A DNA stretch of 23,031 bases from an uncultured Roseburia sp. (GCA_910584215.1 CAJTYI010000048.1:1-23031); one strand, 5' to 3'; positions 1 through 8,886 are shown, counted from the stretch's first letter. Notes: a model not told the origin generated them from the sequence alone. Program-made: numbers and translations.

Positions 1-346
1 TAGAAAACTGCAACGATTTCTGTCTTTACCGGGACGGACAGACAGTACGCGAATTGTCAAACACTGAAAAGACGTATCACCCGATGCCCCAAAGAAGCAC
101 GCTTAGAACCTCTGGCATTTGCTCCATTCAGAAAAAAGCAGAGACTGTGGCGCCAACTCACGATGAATTGCCGCATTTACCTTGTGAAAAAGAAAAAGTT
201 TTTTGGTAGGTTACGATAGAATAAATATGCAAAAAATATGAATACTTATTCAGTCAAAACCATGACTAATAACCTATGATTATGTGGCCTGGTAATGTAG
301 GGGGCAGAGGGAAGGATATAGAAGTCACTGGAAAGGAAAAAATCTT
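1..346. other. Upstream region without a recognised gene
   Basis: I see no convincing gene here. One + frame stays open from base 3 to a TAG at 207-209 (68 codons with no clear start), but it matches no family I recognise and could be chance or the tail of a gene cut by the window edge. An imperfect dyad (TATT-C-AGTCA, 6-base loop, TGACT-AATA) lies at 247-271, about 75 bases before tgt. No clear sigma-A promoter could be assigned; TATGAT at 275-280 is a possible -10 with only a weak -35. The ribosome binding site for tgt (AAAGGA, 332-337) closes the region. Confidence 0.5.
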
Positions 347-1504
347 ATGTACAAAATTTTAAAGCAGGAAGGCCGCGCTAAGCGGGCCGTTTTTCACACG
401 CCGCACGGCGAGATACAGACACCGGTTTTTATGAATGTCGGTACCGTTGCGGCAATCAAGGGCGCGGTGTCCACAGAGGATTTGGAACAGATCAAATGCC
501 AGGTGGAGTTGTCAAACACATATCATTTGCATGTGCGCCCGGGAGATCGTCTGATTAAAGAAATGGGCGGTCTGCACAAATTCATGTCCTGGGAGCGCCC
601 GATACTGACGGATTCCGGTGGATTTCAGGTGTTTTCCCTGGCGGGGCTGCGTAAAATCAAGGAAGAAGGCGTCTATTTTCATTCTCATATCGACGGGGCC
701 AAGATTTTTATGGGACCGGAGGAGAGTATGCAGATACAGTCCAATCTCGGTTCTACCATCGCTATGGCGTTCGACGAGTGCGCGCCCGCGCTGGCGGACA
801 GGAGTTATGTCGAAAATTCGGTGGAGCGGACAACCCGCTGGCTTATGCGCTGTAAAAATAAGATGGCAGAGTTAAACGCGTCCCCGGATACCGTAAATCC
901 CAAACAATATCTGTTCGGAATCAACCAGGGTGCGATCTTTTCTGACCTGCGCATCGACCACGCGAAGCGGATTTCTGAGCTTTTGCTCGACGGATATGCA
1001 GTCGGCGGTCTCGCCGTGGGGGAAAGCCATGAGGAGATGTATCACATCTTAGATGAGGTGGTGCCCTATCTGCCAAAAGAGAAACCGACGTATCTGATGG
1101 GGGTGGGAACACCTGCCAATATACTAGAGGGCGTTGAGCGGGGAATAGATTTCTTTGACTGCGTGTACCCTTCAAGAAACGGGCGCCACGGCCATGTGTA
1201 TACCAACGAGGGAAAGCGCAATCTCTTCAACCAAAAATACGAGAAAGACAAAAGGCCGATCGAGGAAGGGTGCGGGTGTCCGACCTGCAGACGCTACAGC
1301 AGGGCCTATGTGCGTCATCTTCTAAAGGCAAAGGAGATGCTTGGCATGCGTCTTTGTGTACTGCACAATCTATATTTTTACAATACCATGATGGAGGAAA
1401 TCAGGGGAGCGCTCGATGCCGGAACGTTTCAATCTTATAAGGAAGAAAAACTTTATGGCATGGGACAGATTGACCGTGAAAAGGAGCAGGCAGATGGGCG
1501 GTAA
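347..1504 (+). CDS. tgt: tRNA-guanine transglycosylase (queuosine biosynthesis)
   Basis: Exchanges guanine-34 in the anticodon of GUN tRNAs (Asp, Asn, His, Tyr) for preQ1 during queuosine synthesis in the cytoplasm. The 385-residue protein has the usual bacterial length. Visible hallmarks are LTDSGGFQ (D89, the base-binding/catalytic aspartate), FDEC (D143), the nucleophile region FDCVYPSRNGRHG (D271), and the zinc site CGCPTC plus a distant histidine (C309, C311, C314, H340). The spacing of these residues agrees with the well-studied Zymomonas enzyme. ATG 347 is preceded by AAAGGA at a 9-base spacing. The gene stops at 1504, and a strong promoter for the next gene starts two bases later, so it probably ends a transcription unit, although no terminator hairpin is visible. 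No queA lies in the window. Family assignment is very secure. Confidence 0.97.
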   Translation: MYKILKQEGRAKRAVFHTPHGEIQTPVFMNVGTVAAIKGAVSTEDLEQIKCQVELSNTYHLHVRPGDRLIKEMGGLHKFMSWERPILTDSGGFQVFSLAGLRKIKEEGVYFHSHIDGAKIFMGPEESMQIQSNLGSTIAMAFDECAPALADRSYVENSVERTTRWLMRCKNKMAELNASPDTVNPKQYLFGINQGAIFSDLRIDHAKRISELLLDGYAVGGLAVGESHEEMYHILDEVVPYLPKEKPTYLMGVGTPANILEGVERGIDFFDCVYPSRNGRHGHVYTNEGKRNLFNQKYEKDKRPIEEGCGCPTCRRYSRAYVRHLLKAKEMLGMRLCVLHNLYFYNTMMEEIRGALDAGTFQSYKEEKLYGMGQIDREKEQADGR

Positions 1505-1505
1505 T

Positions 1506-1534
1506 TTGACAGGCAGCTTTTTTGGGTATATACT
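1506..1534 (+). promoter_or_regulatory. Strong sigma-A promoter for the FAD oxidoreductase gene
   Basis: TTGACA (1506-1511, perfect -35) and TATACT (1529-1534, 5 of 6 to the -10 consensus) are separated by exactly 17 bases. The promoter begins immediately after the tgt stop codon. Predicted transcription start is near 1541, which leaves a leader of about 200 bases before the ATG at 1745. Confidence 0.8.
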
Positions 1535-1540
1535 GTTTTC

Positions 1541-1744
1541 GGTAATCTGATAGGAAAGACAAAGGATGCAGAGGATTGGTGTGAAAGATCATTTTGAATA
1601 TGGATGATTCAAATGTGAACTTGTTCACGTTGGCTATGTTGTGCCGAGAACGTCACAGATAAGCCTTGTTTCGACAAGAGTAACTGCTTTCGCGGAATGC
1701 TCTTGCGATTCCTCAAACGAACATTCTTAGAATAGGAGATTGAT
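1541..1744 (+). promoter_or_regulatory. Long structured leader upstream of the FAD oxidoreductase
   Basis: An unusually long predicted 5' leader holding several inverted repeats. These are a 14-base palindrome GTGAAC-TT-GTTCAC (1615-1628); a hairpin CTTGT-TTCG-ACAAG with a UUCG tetraloop (1665-1678); a hairpin with arms GGAAT/ATTCC (1694-1698 and 1708-1712) extended by an inner GC/GC; and a small palindrome ATTCTTAGAAT (1723-1733) abutting the ribosome binding site TAGGAG (1733-1738). It matches no riboswitch class I can recognise by eye. The palindrome could instead be a DNA operator downstream of the start site. The structures are seen in the sequence; a regulatory role is inference. Confidence 0.4.
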
Positions 1745-3301
1745 ATGAAAAAAGCGCTGGTGATCGGAGCTGGTCCGGCGGGATTGACTGCTGCATATGA
1801 ACTGCTGACAAAGTCAGACCAAATTGAGGTTGTAGTGCTCGAGGAGAGCGATTGCTTTGGCGGCATATCGAGAACGGTTGAGTATAAGGGAAATCGCATG
1901 GATATGGGCGGACACCGTTTTTTTTCTAAAATGCCGGAGGTCAATGCCTGGTGGGAGCGCATGCTGCCGATGCAGGGAAAACCGGCATGGGATGACATTT
2001 TGCTGGACAATAAAAAAGCGCTGGTGAGCGGGGGGCCAGATCCGCAGGAGACTGAGCGCGTCATGCTGCTTCGGCGGCGAATATCGCGCATATTGTTTGA
2101 TTCCAAATTTTATGACTATCCGATTTCCCTTAAGATGGAAACCCTCAAAAATATGGGGCTGCTCAATACGATCAAGGTAGGATTTAGTTATCTGGCGTCT
2201 TTGGTACATAAATTGCCGGAAGACAATCTCGAGAATTTTTATATCAACCGCTTCGGGCGAAAGCTCTATACTATGTTTTTTGAGCATTATACGGAAAATC
2301 TTTGGGGCAGGCATCCGCGCGAGATCGATGCGTCCTGGGGAGCGCAGCGCGTCAAGGGACTGTCCATCACGGCAGTCTTAAAGGACGTGTGCGGCAGAAT
2401 GTTTAAAAAGAAAAACCGCAAGGTGGAAACCTCGCTGATCGAAGAGTTTAAGTATCCCAAGCTTGGACCAGGCCAGCTGTGGGATGTCACAGCGGAGGAG
2501 ATCGAAAAGCTGGGCGCCGTCATCATCAAAAATGCGAGAGTGACCGGGCTTTGTAAGAATCAGCACAACGTCATCACTTCTTTGCGCTATGAACGGGACG
2601 GAAAAGAATATACCATGGAGGGCGATTATTTTATTTCTTCCATGCCGCTCAAAGATCTGGTGGGAGGGATGAACTATGTGCCGGCGGATGCGGCAAGAAT
2701 AGCGGCAGGGCTTCCTTACCGGGATTATATGACGCTCGGCGTTTTGTTGTCCGAGATTCATATAAAGAATAAGACTACCGTAAAGACGGTAGGAAATATT
2801 GTGCCTGATTGTTGGGTCTATGTGCAGGATCGGACGGTAAAGATGGGGCGTTTTCAGATTTACAATAACTGGTCTCCTTATATGGTAAAAGATTTGGAAC
2901 ATACGGTATGGATGGGATTGGAGTATTTTGCCAATGAGGGGGATGACCTCTGGCAGATGACAGAAGAACAGTTCTCCGAATTTGCCGTGTCTGAGATGGT
3001 AAAGCTCGGCCTGATCGACAGTGCAAACGCAGTGCTTGATACCCATATGGAGCGCGTGAAAAAAGCATATCCTGCCTATTTTGATACTTACAATGAGATT
3101 GATAAGCTTACCGATTATTTAAAGACAATTGACAACCTCTATTGCGTCGGGCGCAATGGACAGCATCGCTACAATAATATTGACCATTCGATGATGACCT
3201 CCTTTGAGGCGGTGAAAAATATTTTAAGCGGCAAGAAAGATGCATCCAATATCTGGAATGTGAATACGGAACAGGAATACCATGAAACTAAGGAGGCGTG
3301 A
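1745..3301 (+). CDS. FAD/NAD(P)-dependent oxidoreductase, UDP-galactopyranose mutase / amine-oxidase-like
   Basis: A 518-residue flavoprotein. It opens with a Rossmann dinucleotide-binding motif GAGPAGLTAAYELL (from residue 8), followed by an acidic strand end (VVLEES, 30-35) and GGISRT, then MGGHRFFSK (54-62), as in the UDP-galactopyranose mutase / protoporphyrinogen-oxidase-like superfamily. Near the C-terminus GRNGQHRYNNIDHSM (469-483) is the typical motif that closes the flavin site in this group. Members often sit in polysaccharide or glycolipid loci and act on sugar-nucleotide or polyprenyl-linked substrates, but the exact reaction here is unknown. It is followed after 11 bases by a GT-C glycosyltransferase gene, so the two probably form an operon for an envelope glycan. 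ATG 1745 has TAGGAG at 1733-1738. It is not a true Glf by length (518 against about 370-390 residues). Confidence 0.8.
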   Translation: MKKALVIGAGPAGLTAAYELLTKSDQIEVVVLEESDCFGGISRTVEYKGNRMDMGGHRFFSKMPEVNAWWERMLPMQGKPAWDDILLDNKKALVSGGPDPQETERVMLLRRRISRILFDSKFYDYPISLKMETLKNMGLLNTIKVGFSYLASLVHKLPEDNLENFYINRFGRKLYTMFFEHYTENLWGRHPREIDASWGAQRVKGLSITAVLKDVCGRMFKKKNRKVETSLIEEFKYPKLGPGQLWDVTAEEIEKLGAVIIKNARVTGLCKNQHNVITSLRYERDGKEYTMEGDYFISSMPLKDLVGGMNYVPADAARIAAGLPYRDYMTLGVLLSEIHIKNKTTVKTVGNIVPDCWVYVQDRTVKMGRFQIYNNWSPYMVKDLEHTVWMGLEYFANEGDDLWQMTEEQFSEFAVSEMVKLGLIDSANAVLDTHMERVKKAYPAYFDTYNEIDKLTDYLKTIDNLYCVGRNGQHRYNNIDHSMMTSFEAVKNILSGKKDASNIWNVNTEQEYHETKEA

Positions 3302-3312
3302 GAGCTTAGCAT

Positions 3313-4893
3313 ATGAAGAAAACGGAAACGATGTTACATAAAATAAAAACGGTTCCATTTGATCTATCGTCGTGGTATACGGTTTTGATCGGTACGGTTT
3401 TGGTGTGGATTTTGAGCAGTATCCAGCCGCTTTATGACGCGGTAACAACGCACAGAAATATGGTAGCTCTTTTGCTGGTAATCCTGTATCTGACATTCTG
3501 CGCGCATATCGTATTCAAAAAAGGGAAAAAAGATACGCAGACGATTCTGGGGCTGCTTTTGCTCGGCGGGCTGTTGCTGCGCTCTTATTATGTCCTTGTG
3601 ACACCTTATGACATCACGATACATGATAGCGGAAGCTTCAGGGGACTTGACACCGATGAGACGGCCGGAGGTCATTTTGGCTATATAGATTATCTGTTTA
3701 AAAATCATGCTCTGCCTGATTTTGATCCCAGGGAGCGCTGGAGCTTTTATAATCCGCCCGGGTTTCATGCTTTGGGGGCTGTAGTTCTTGGGATTTCCCG
3801 CTTATTCCGTGTCCCGGAGCCGATGTGTTACGAGACATTACAGGTGATCACACTTTGCTTTTCTAATCTTACAGTTTGGACGGGCGTTCGCATCTTAAAA
3901 GAATTTGCCATCAAGGACAAATGGCTGCTGCTCTCCGCCGCATTTTTGTCGGTGCACCCGTTTTTTGCCGTGATGGCAGTCACGTTGACGAATGACTGTA
4001 TGGCCATGTATTTTATGATGCTTGCAGTCTGGTACACGATACGCTGGCAAAATCATCCGGAGTTAAAAAAGATTGTTGTGATCGCGCTTGCCGTCGGATT
4101 GGGCATGATGACGAAATTAAATGCCGGACTGTTAGCGTTTGCGATCGGAACGGTATTTTTGTATGTATTTGTAAAAAACAGGCGGGAATGGAAAAAATTT
4201 ATTCTCCAATTTGTCTTGTTTTTGGTCATATGTGCCCCGCTTGGCCTGTTTAGCCCGGCGCGCAATATGATAAATTATGATATGCCGCTTGCCTATGTAC
4301 AGCAGGTAGATACCAGCGACTGGAAATATATGGAGGACGCGACGTTTTTTTCTATGTTTGGTCTGCCGCCGCTTGAGCAGATGTCCTCCGGATTTGTGAC
4401 ACTGGACCCTGGAGTTGACCGCAATGCATGGATACAAGTGTTAAAGACCGCGCTCTATGATGAGCTGATGCCGGAGCTGGGCAACAGCTTGTTTGGCGCT
4501 TGCGCACTGGCACTGCTCTGGGTCAGCATCGTGCTTGCCATTCTGATGAATGCCGCCTTTATCTTTAGCATCTGTAAAAGGCATATCATGAAAATAGAAA
4601 CAAAGCTGTTGTGTGCGATAACTTATGTCACGCTGCTTGTCAGCTTTATGAGTTTTTGTCTGAAAGAGCCGTTTACTTTTACCATGGAGTACCGTTATAT
4701 CTCGATTGCTCTGCTGTTTCCGCTGCTGGGCGCTGCACTCTGGTTAAAGAACGGCAGCGATCACAGTCTCTTTCAGAAGAAAAAGTCTATGCGGATTCTA
4801 AAAAGCGTGCTGATTTATGGCATGGTCTTGTTCATGGTACTGGCGGTGATCATTCACCTCGACCTGATCGCATGGTCGAACACATTTTTATAA
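3313..4893 (+). CDS. Multi-pass membrane glycosyltransferase (GT-C fold, GT39/ArnT-like)
   Basis: A 526-residue integral membrane protein with about 11 to 12 hydrophobic segments, the first at residues 21-40. The first large extracytoplasmic loop contains TPYDITIHDSGSFRG (97-111) and the acidic stretch DTDETAGGHFGYI (113-125), followed by RERWSFYNPPGFHALG. Acidic residues in this loop are where GT-C enzymes of the PMT/ArnT type hold the catalytic aspartate and bind a polyprenyl-phosphate sugar. A role in transferring a lipid-linked sugar to a cell-surface acceptor is inferred; donor and acceptor are unknown. The AGGAGG at 3291-3296, inside the end of the previous gene, is 16 bases from ATG 3313, unusually far. 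The in-frame TAG at 3307-3309 excludes earlier starts, and a start at the ATG at 3331 is possible. Confidence 0.75.
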   Translation: MKKTETMLHKIKTVPFDLSSWYTVLIGTVLVWILSSIQPLYDAVTTHRNMVALLLVILYLTFCAHIVFKKGKKDTQTILGLLLLGGLLLRSYYVLVTPYDITIHDSGSFRGLDTDETAGGHFGYIDYLFKNHALPDFDPRERWSFYNPPGFHALGAVVLGISRLFRVPEPMCYETLQVITLCFSNLTVWTGVRILKEFAIKDKWLLLSAAFLSVHPFFAVMAVTLTNDCMAMYFMMLAVWYTIRWQNHPELKKIVVIALAVGLGMMTKLNAGLLAFAIGTVFLYVFVKNRREWKKFILQFVLFLVICAPLGLFSPARNMINYDMPLAYVQQVDTSDWKYMEDATFFSMFGLPPLEQMSSGFVTLDPGVDRNAWIQVLKTALYDELMPELGNSLFGACALALLWVSIVLAILMNAAFIFSICKRHIMKIETKLLCAITYVTLLVSFMSFCLKEPFTFTMEYRYISIALLFPLLGAALWLKNGSDHSLFQKKKSMRILKSVLIYGMVLFMVLAVIIHLDLIAWSNTFL

Positions 4894-4909
4894 AGTTTTA
4901 ATGAAGTGC

Positions 4910-4938
4910 TTGCGTTATAGTGGGCTTTTGTGTACAAT
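4910..4938 (+). promoter_or_regulatory. Sigma-A promoter for yajC
   Basis: TTGCGT (4910-4915) and TACAAT (4933-4938, 5 of 6 to the -10 consensus) with a 17-base spacer, 17 bases after the glycosyltransferase stop. Predicted transcription start is near 4945, giving a leader of about 45 bases. No terminator is visible between yajC and ilvB, so this promoter may also feed the genes downstream. Confidence 0.6.
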
Positions 4939-4989
4939 ATTTATTAGTTTTCTTAAAAAAAGTGATTAAATCAATAGGAGGGCAACTTA

Positions 4990-5307
4990 ATGTTATCTAT
5001 TTTAGCATCAGCCGGCACTTCGGTAGCCGGATATGGCGGCATGATTTTGTGGCTGGTCATTATCTTCGCATTTATGTATTTTTTCATGGTACGTCCGCAG
5101 AAAAAAGAGCAGCAGAAAAAAAATGCCATGTTAAATGATCTGGCGGTCGGCGATACCGTGTTGACGACCAGCGGTTTTTATGGGACAGTGATAGATATTT
5201 CGGACGATACGGTGATTGTCGAGTTTGGAAGCAATAAAAACTGCCGTATCCCCATGCAGAAGCAGGCGATATCTGCGGTGGAGAAACCGGAAGAGGCAGC
5301 GGAGTAA
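4990..5307 (+). CDS. yajC: Preprotein translocase accessory subunit YajC
   Basis: A 105-residue single-pass membrane protein of the usual YajC size. It has a short N-terminal outside segment, one transmembrane helix (about 17-34) ending in the family signature FFMVRPQKKEQQKK (31-44), then a cytoplasmic domain with LAVGDTVLTTSGFYGTV (51-67) and a beta-rich end. YajC associates with SecDF-YidC around the SecYEG channel. ATG 4990 is preceded by AGGAGGG (4976-4982). In many bacteria yajC directly follows tgt and precedes secD/secF; here two glycan-type genes separate it from tgt, and secDF does not follow. Confidence 0.95.
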   Translation: MLSILASAGTSVAGYGGMILWLVIIFAFMYFFMVRPQKKEQQKKNAMLNDLAVGDTVLTTSGFYGTVIDISDDTVIVEFGSNKNCRIPMQKQAISAVEKPEEAAE

Positions 5308-5349
5308 ATATTTTATTTGCAGGGGACTGTCTGAAACAAGGAGATTCTG

Positions 5350-7632
5350 ATGGATGCAAAAAAGCAAAAGAAAATAAATCTTGGTATCGTGCTTGCGGAG
5401 CTTTTTGTACTGGTATGCCTGATCGTTGGCTTTGCGGCAAAAGAGAGGATGGACGAGTATTACGGGGACGCTTACAGTGAGCCTGCTCCGATTGATGGAT
5501 ATGAGATCGCATTGGAGCGGGGATCTTACAGTATCAAGCTCTCCTATCAGGCAGATTCCGATGATATTACCTGCTATACGGTTATGACGACTTCCTATGG
5601 GACACTTGAGGGAGAGCAGATCATATTATACAAGGAGCAGAATGAAAAAGAAATTGAGTTCAGAGTGCCGGAGTATACGGATTCTTTTTGGCTTGGCGTA
5701 AATGTCCCGGAAAACGGGGCGTTTGACGTGTCGGAGGTACATCTGAAGGAAAATTCCCAGATGGACAGGTCTTTCTGTTTTACGCTGGCATTGATTTTTC
5801 TTTTGCTGGATCTTCTTTACTATGTCAAACAGAAAAAAATATGGGAAAATCTCCCGGTCGAAAAAAAACAAGTCTGCGTGGGGCTGGTTGTCATTACCCT
5901 GATTGCGCTGATTCCGATTTATAATAATTATCTGACGAGGGGACACGATTTCCGTTTCCATCTGGTGCGTATTTCCGGTATCGCGCAGGCGTTGTCTCAG
6001 GGGCAGTTTCCGGTGAGGATGCAGCCCATATACTTAAATGATTACGGTTTCCCGATATCTGTCATGTATGGGGATCTGTTTTTGTATATTCCTGCGCTGC
6101 TTAAGATTATTGGCTATTCTTTGCAGACTGCATACAAGGTCTATCTGGCGCTCATAACGGCGGTCACGGCATGGAATGCCTATTACTGTGCGAAAGATTT
6201 GTCGAAGAGCCATAAGATCGGGCTCTTTGGAAGTTTTATTTATACGCTGTCTTTCTACCGCCTGCTCGATATCTATGCCAGAAATGCACTCGGAGAGTAT
6301 ACGGCGCTGGCATTTATGCCGCTTATATTTTTGGCGCTGTACCGTATTTTTCATGTGGACGGGAAGGAAAAGAAAAAGTATGGCCTGTTGCTGTTGATCG
6401 GTTATACGGCGATTCTGCAATCACACATACTCAGCTTTGAGATGATGATTCTATTTTCCGTTCTGTACTGCCTGCTCAATATGAAGCTGTTTTGGAAAAA
6501 CATTCTGTTTTTGGTGAAGACGGCGGTAGTCACGATTCTGGTAAATTTAAGTTTCTTAGTGCCGTTTTTAGACTATATGATGACGCAGGATATTGTGATG
6601 CATGACGAGACGGCCGAGACGATGCGCGGCCACGGTATGTTTCTGGCGCAGTTGTTTCAGACCTTTTCATTCGGCGGATATTTGTCAGGCTGGGTAGATG
6701 AGGGAATTATAGCGGATATGCCAATTGGAATAGGGCTGGCGCTGGTGGTTGTAGTTATCTTGTTTGTATGGCAGTATTTTGTCTACAAAAAGAAACTAAT
6801 AGAAATGGTGCCCAAGGTTCAGTGGAGCGAGCAGTGCAGGCTTTGTGTCCTGATTTTGTTGGGAATTTGGATGTCGTGCTGGTTTTTCCCGTGGAATCTG
6901 TTGGAAAATATTCCCGGAGCGGGAGATTATCTGGCCTCTTATCAGTTTCCGTGGCGCTTTTTAGCGATTGTATCGGTCCTGGGAACTTTTTTGGCGGTTT
7001 ATGTGGTGCAGAATGTCGAGCACACAGTTAGTACGGCCGCGAAAAATACCACAATGCTGGTTTTATGCATCGTCACCTGCGTCAATGCAATCAGCCTGTA
7101 TGATCGTATTATGGCCAATTATGTCCCGGTTCATGTATCGGGGGAGGCGATTTTTGATACGGTGGCAGCGACAGCGGGCCAAAAATTTATGTTGAATGAT
7201 GTCGACGGAAATCAGACGCGTGATATCTCTGTCTTGAGTGAGGAAGGTATTTCCATTTCCGATTATCAGAAAACGGGTTGTAACATTGAAATGGATTTGG
7301 AAAATACGCTTTCGCAGGATCAGAATATGCTGCTGCCGTTGTTTTCCTATAAAGGATTTGTGGTGAAAGACCGGGCGTCGGGGACGAAGCTTTCGACATT
7401 TGCCGATGAAGAGTCCAAAAGGCTTGGCGTTGTCGTTCCGGCGGGTTATGAGGGAACGCTGCGCATTCGTTTTCGGGAGCCGTGGCTTTGGAGAGTGGCA
7501 GAGGTCGGTACTCTGGCGGCCATTCTGTTTTTGATCTGGCAGATGACAGACGGCTTTGGGGGGAGATTTCCCAAATCAAAACAGTCTGCAAAAGATACAT
7601 CGAGCAGCCACAAGAAACAGAATAAAAAATAA
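5350..7632 (+). CDS. Large PTPS-related / YfhO-like membrane protein
   Basis: A 760-residue multi-pass membrane protein. The first transmembrane segment (about 12-30) is followed by an extracytoplasmic beta-type domain (about 31-138), then many transmembrane helices from about 142 to 590, a second outside domain (about 590-705), a last helix (about 714-730) and a Lys/Ser-rich cytoplasmic tail. The motif RGHDFRFHLVRI (197-208) followed by GQFPVRMQPIYLNDYGFP is characteristic of the family labelled 6-pyruvoyl-tetrahydropterin-synthase-related, which resembles GT-C glycosyltransferases such as YfhO. D200 lies where GT-C enzymes carry their catalytic acid residue. A role in glycosylating a cell-wall polymer or lipid is inferred. 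The pterin name is historical and should not be read as function. ATG 5350 has AAGGAG at 5338-5343, 42 bases after yajC. Confidence 0.75.
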   Translation: MDAKKQKKINLGIVLAELFVLVCLIVGFAAKERMDEYYGDAYSEPAPIDGYEIALERGSYSIKLSYQADSDDITCYTVMTTSYGTLEGEQIILYKEQNEKEIEFRVPEYTDSFWLGVNVPENGAFDVSEVHLKENSQMDRSFCFTLALIFLLLDLLYYVKQKKIWENLPVEKKQVCVGLVVITLIALIPIYNNYLTRGHDFRFHLVRISGIAQALSQGQFPVRMQPIYLNDYGFPISVMYGDLFLYIPALLKIIGYSLQTAYKVYLALITAVTAWNAYYCAKDLSKSHKIGLFGSFIYTLSFYRLLDIYARNALGEYTALAFMPLIFLALYRIFHVDGKEKKKYGLLLLIGYTAILQSHILSFEMMILFSVLYCLLNMKLFWKNILFLVKTAVVTILVNLSFLVPFLDYMMTQDIVMHDETAETMRGHGMFLAQLFQTFSFGGYLSGWVDEGIIADMPIGIGLALVVVVILFVWQYFVYKKKLIEMVPKVQWSEQCRLCVLILLGIWMSCWFFPWNLLENIPGAGDYLASYQFPWRFLAIVSVLGTFLAVYVVQNVEHTVSTAAKNTTMLVLCIVTCVNAISLYDRIMANYVPVHVSGEAIFDTVAATAGQKFMLNDVDGNQTRDISVLSEEGISISDYQKTGCNIEMDLENTLSQDQNMLLPLFSYKGFVVKDRASGTKLSTFADEESKRLGVVVPAGYEGTLRIRFREPWLWRVAEVGTLAAILFLIWQMTDGFGGRFPKSKQSAKDTSSSHKKQNKK

Positions 7633-7695
7633 CTATGTGAAATCGAAATAATTACATGAAATAAAACGGTAGATTGCCTGGATGGGAGGTTAAAT

Positions 7696-8796
7696 ATGGA
7701 GTGTCATGTAGGCGTGATCAAAGGCGACGGTATCGGTCCTGAGATCGTGGCGGAAGCAAAGAAAGTATTGGACAAAATCGGTGGGAAGTATGGACATACG
7801 TTTCGGTACGAAGAGATCTTGATGGGGGGCTGCTCGATCGACGCGACGGGAGTGCCGCTCACAGACGAGGCAATCGCCGCGGCGAAAGCCTCAGATGCAG
7901 TGCTGATGGGGTCAATCGGCGGCAATACGACGACATCCCCCTGGTACAAGCTGGCGCCAGAGCTTCGGCCGGAGGCGGGGCTGTTGAAACTGCGCAAGTC
8001 ATTGAATCTATTTGCCAATTTAAGACCGGCATATTTGTATGAAGAGTTAAAAGAGGCATGTCCGCTTCGCGAGGATATTATCGGAGACGGATTTGACATG
8101 ATGATTATGCGTGAGCTAACCGGCGGGCTTTACTTTGGTGCGCGGGAGACAAAAGAAGTGGACGGTGCCATGACTGCGGTTGACACCTTAACGTACAATG
8201 AGCATGAGATCCGGCGCATTGCCAGGCGCGGTTTTGATATCGCGATGAAGCGCAAGAAAAAAGTGACAAGCGTGGACAAAGCCAACGTCCTGGATTCTTC
8301 ACGGCTATGGCGAAAGATCGTGGAGGAAGTGGCGAAGGATTACCCGCAGGTTGTCTTAGAACATATGCTTGTGGACAATTGTGCCATGCAGTTGGTGAAA
8401 AATCCGGCGCAGTTCGATGTCATTTTGACCGAAAATATGTTTGGAGACATTTTGTCCGACGAGGCGAGCATGGTGACTGGTTCGATCGGTATGCTCTCGT
8501 CCGCCAGCTTGAATGATACGAAGTTCGGTCTCTATGAGCCGAGCGGCGGTTCGGCGCCAGATATCGCAGGCCAGGGGATTGCCAATCCGATTGCGACAAT
8601 TTTGAGTGCGGCGATGATGCTGCGCTATACATTTGACTTAGACAAAGAAGCGGATGCGGTTGAGCAGGCGGTTCGGCAAGTGCTAAAGGACGGCTACCGC
8701 ACGATCGATATCATGCCGCAGGAGGAAGAGAAAAGGCTTACGGTAAAACAGGTTGGCACGGGGGAGATGGGTGATCTGATCTGTGCCCGTATTTAG
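7696..8796 (+). CDS. leuB: 3-isopropylmalate dehydrogenase
   Basis: Oxidises and decarboxylates 3-isopropylmalate to 2-ketoisocaproate with NAD+, the third step of leucine synthesis. The 366-residue protein has the normal length. Substrate residues R100, R110 and R139 (in MRELTGG), Y146, K195 (VDKANVL) and the metal-binding D227, D251 and D255 (MFGDILSDEASM) are all present. GSAPDIAGQGIANP (285-298) is the NAD-specific adenine-binding loop. ATG 7696 has GGGAGG at 7684-7689. No terminator separates it from the membrane protein gene 63 bases upstream. leuA, leuC and leuD are not in the window. Confidence 0.96.
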   Translation: MECHVGVIKGDGIGPEIVAEAKKVLDKIGGKYGHTFRYEEILMGGCSIDATGVPLTDEAIAAAKASDAVLMGSIGGNTTTSPWYKLAPELRPEAGLLKLRKSLNLFANLRPAYLYEELKEACPLREDIIGDGFDMMIMRELTGGLYFGARETKEVDGAMTAVDTLTYNEHEIRRIARRGFDIAMKRKKKVTSVDKANVLDSSRLWRKIVEEVAKDYPQVVLEHMLVDNCAMQLVKNPAQFDVILTENMFGDILSDEASMVTGSIGMLSSASLNDTKFGLYEPSGGSAPDIAGQGIANPIATILSAAMMLRYTFDLDKEADAVEQAVRQVLKDGYRTIDIMPQEEEKRLTVKQVGTGEMGDLICARI

Positions 8797-8886
8797 AAAC
8801 ATTTCCAATCAATATACAGCAATTTATCTTGAACAGAAACAACGAAGATAACTTTTGATTCGCCATTTTCGGAATAGGAGATTAAC

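Noticed and set aside
3..209. A + strand frame open from the left edge for 68 codons
   Set aside because: No start codon context, no recognisable family, and both strands have similar short open stretches here. It could be the tail of a cut gene but cannot be supported.
2378..3046. A 222-codon open frame antisense to the FAD oxidoreductase
   Set aside because: It lies wholly opposite a well-supported gene, matches no family and has a composition typical of a shadow frame.
5350..7632. Pterin synthase activity for the PTPS-related membrane protein
   Set aside because: The name is historical. The protein is a polytopic membrane protein with a GT-C-like layout and no pterin synthase zinc motif is visible.
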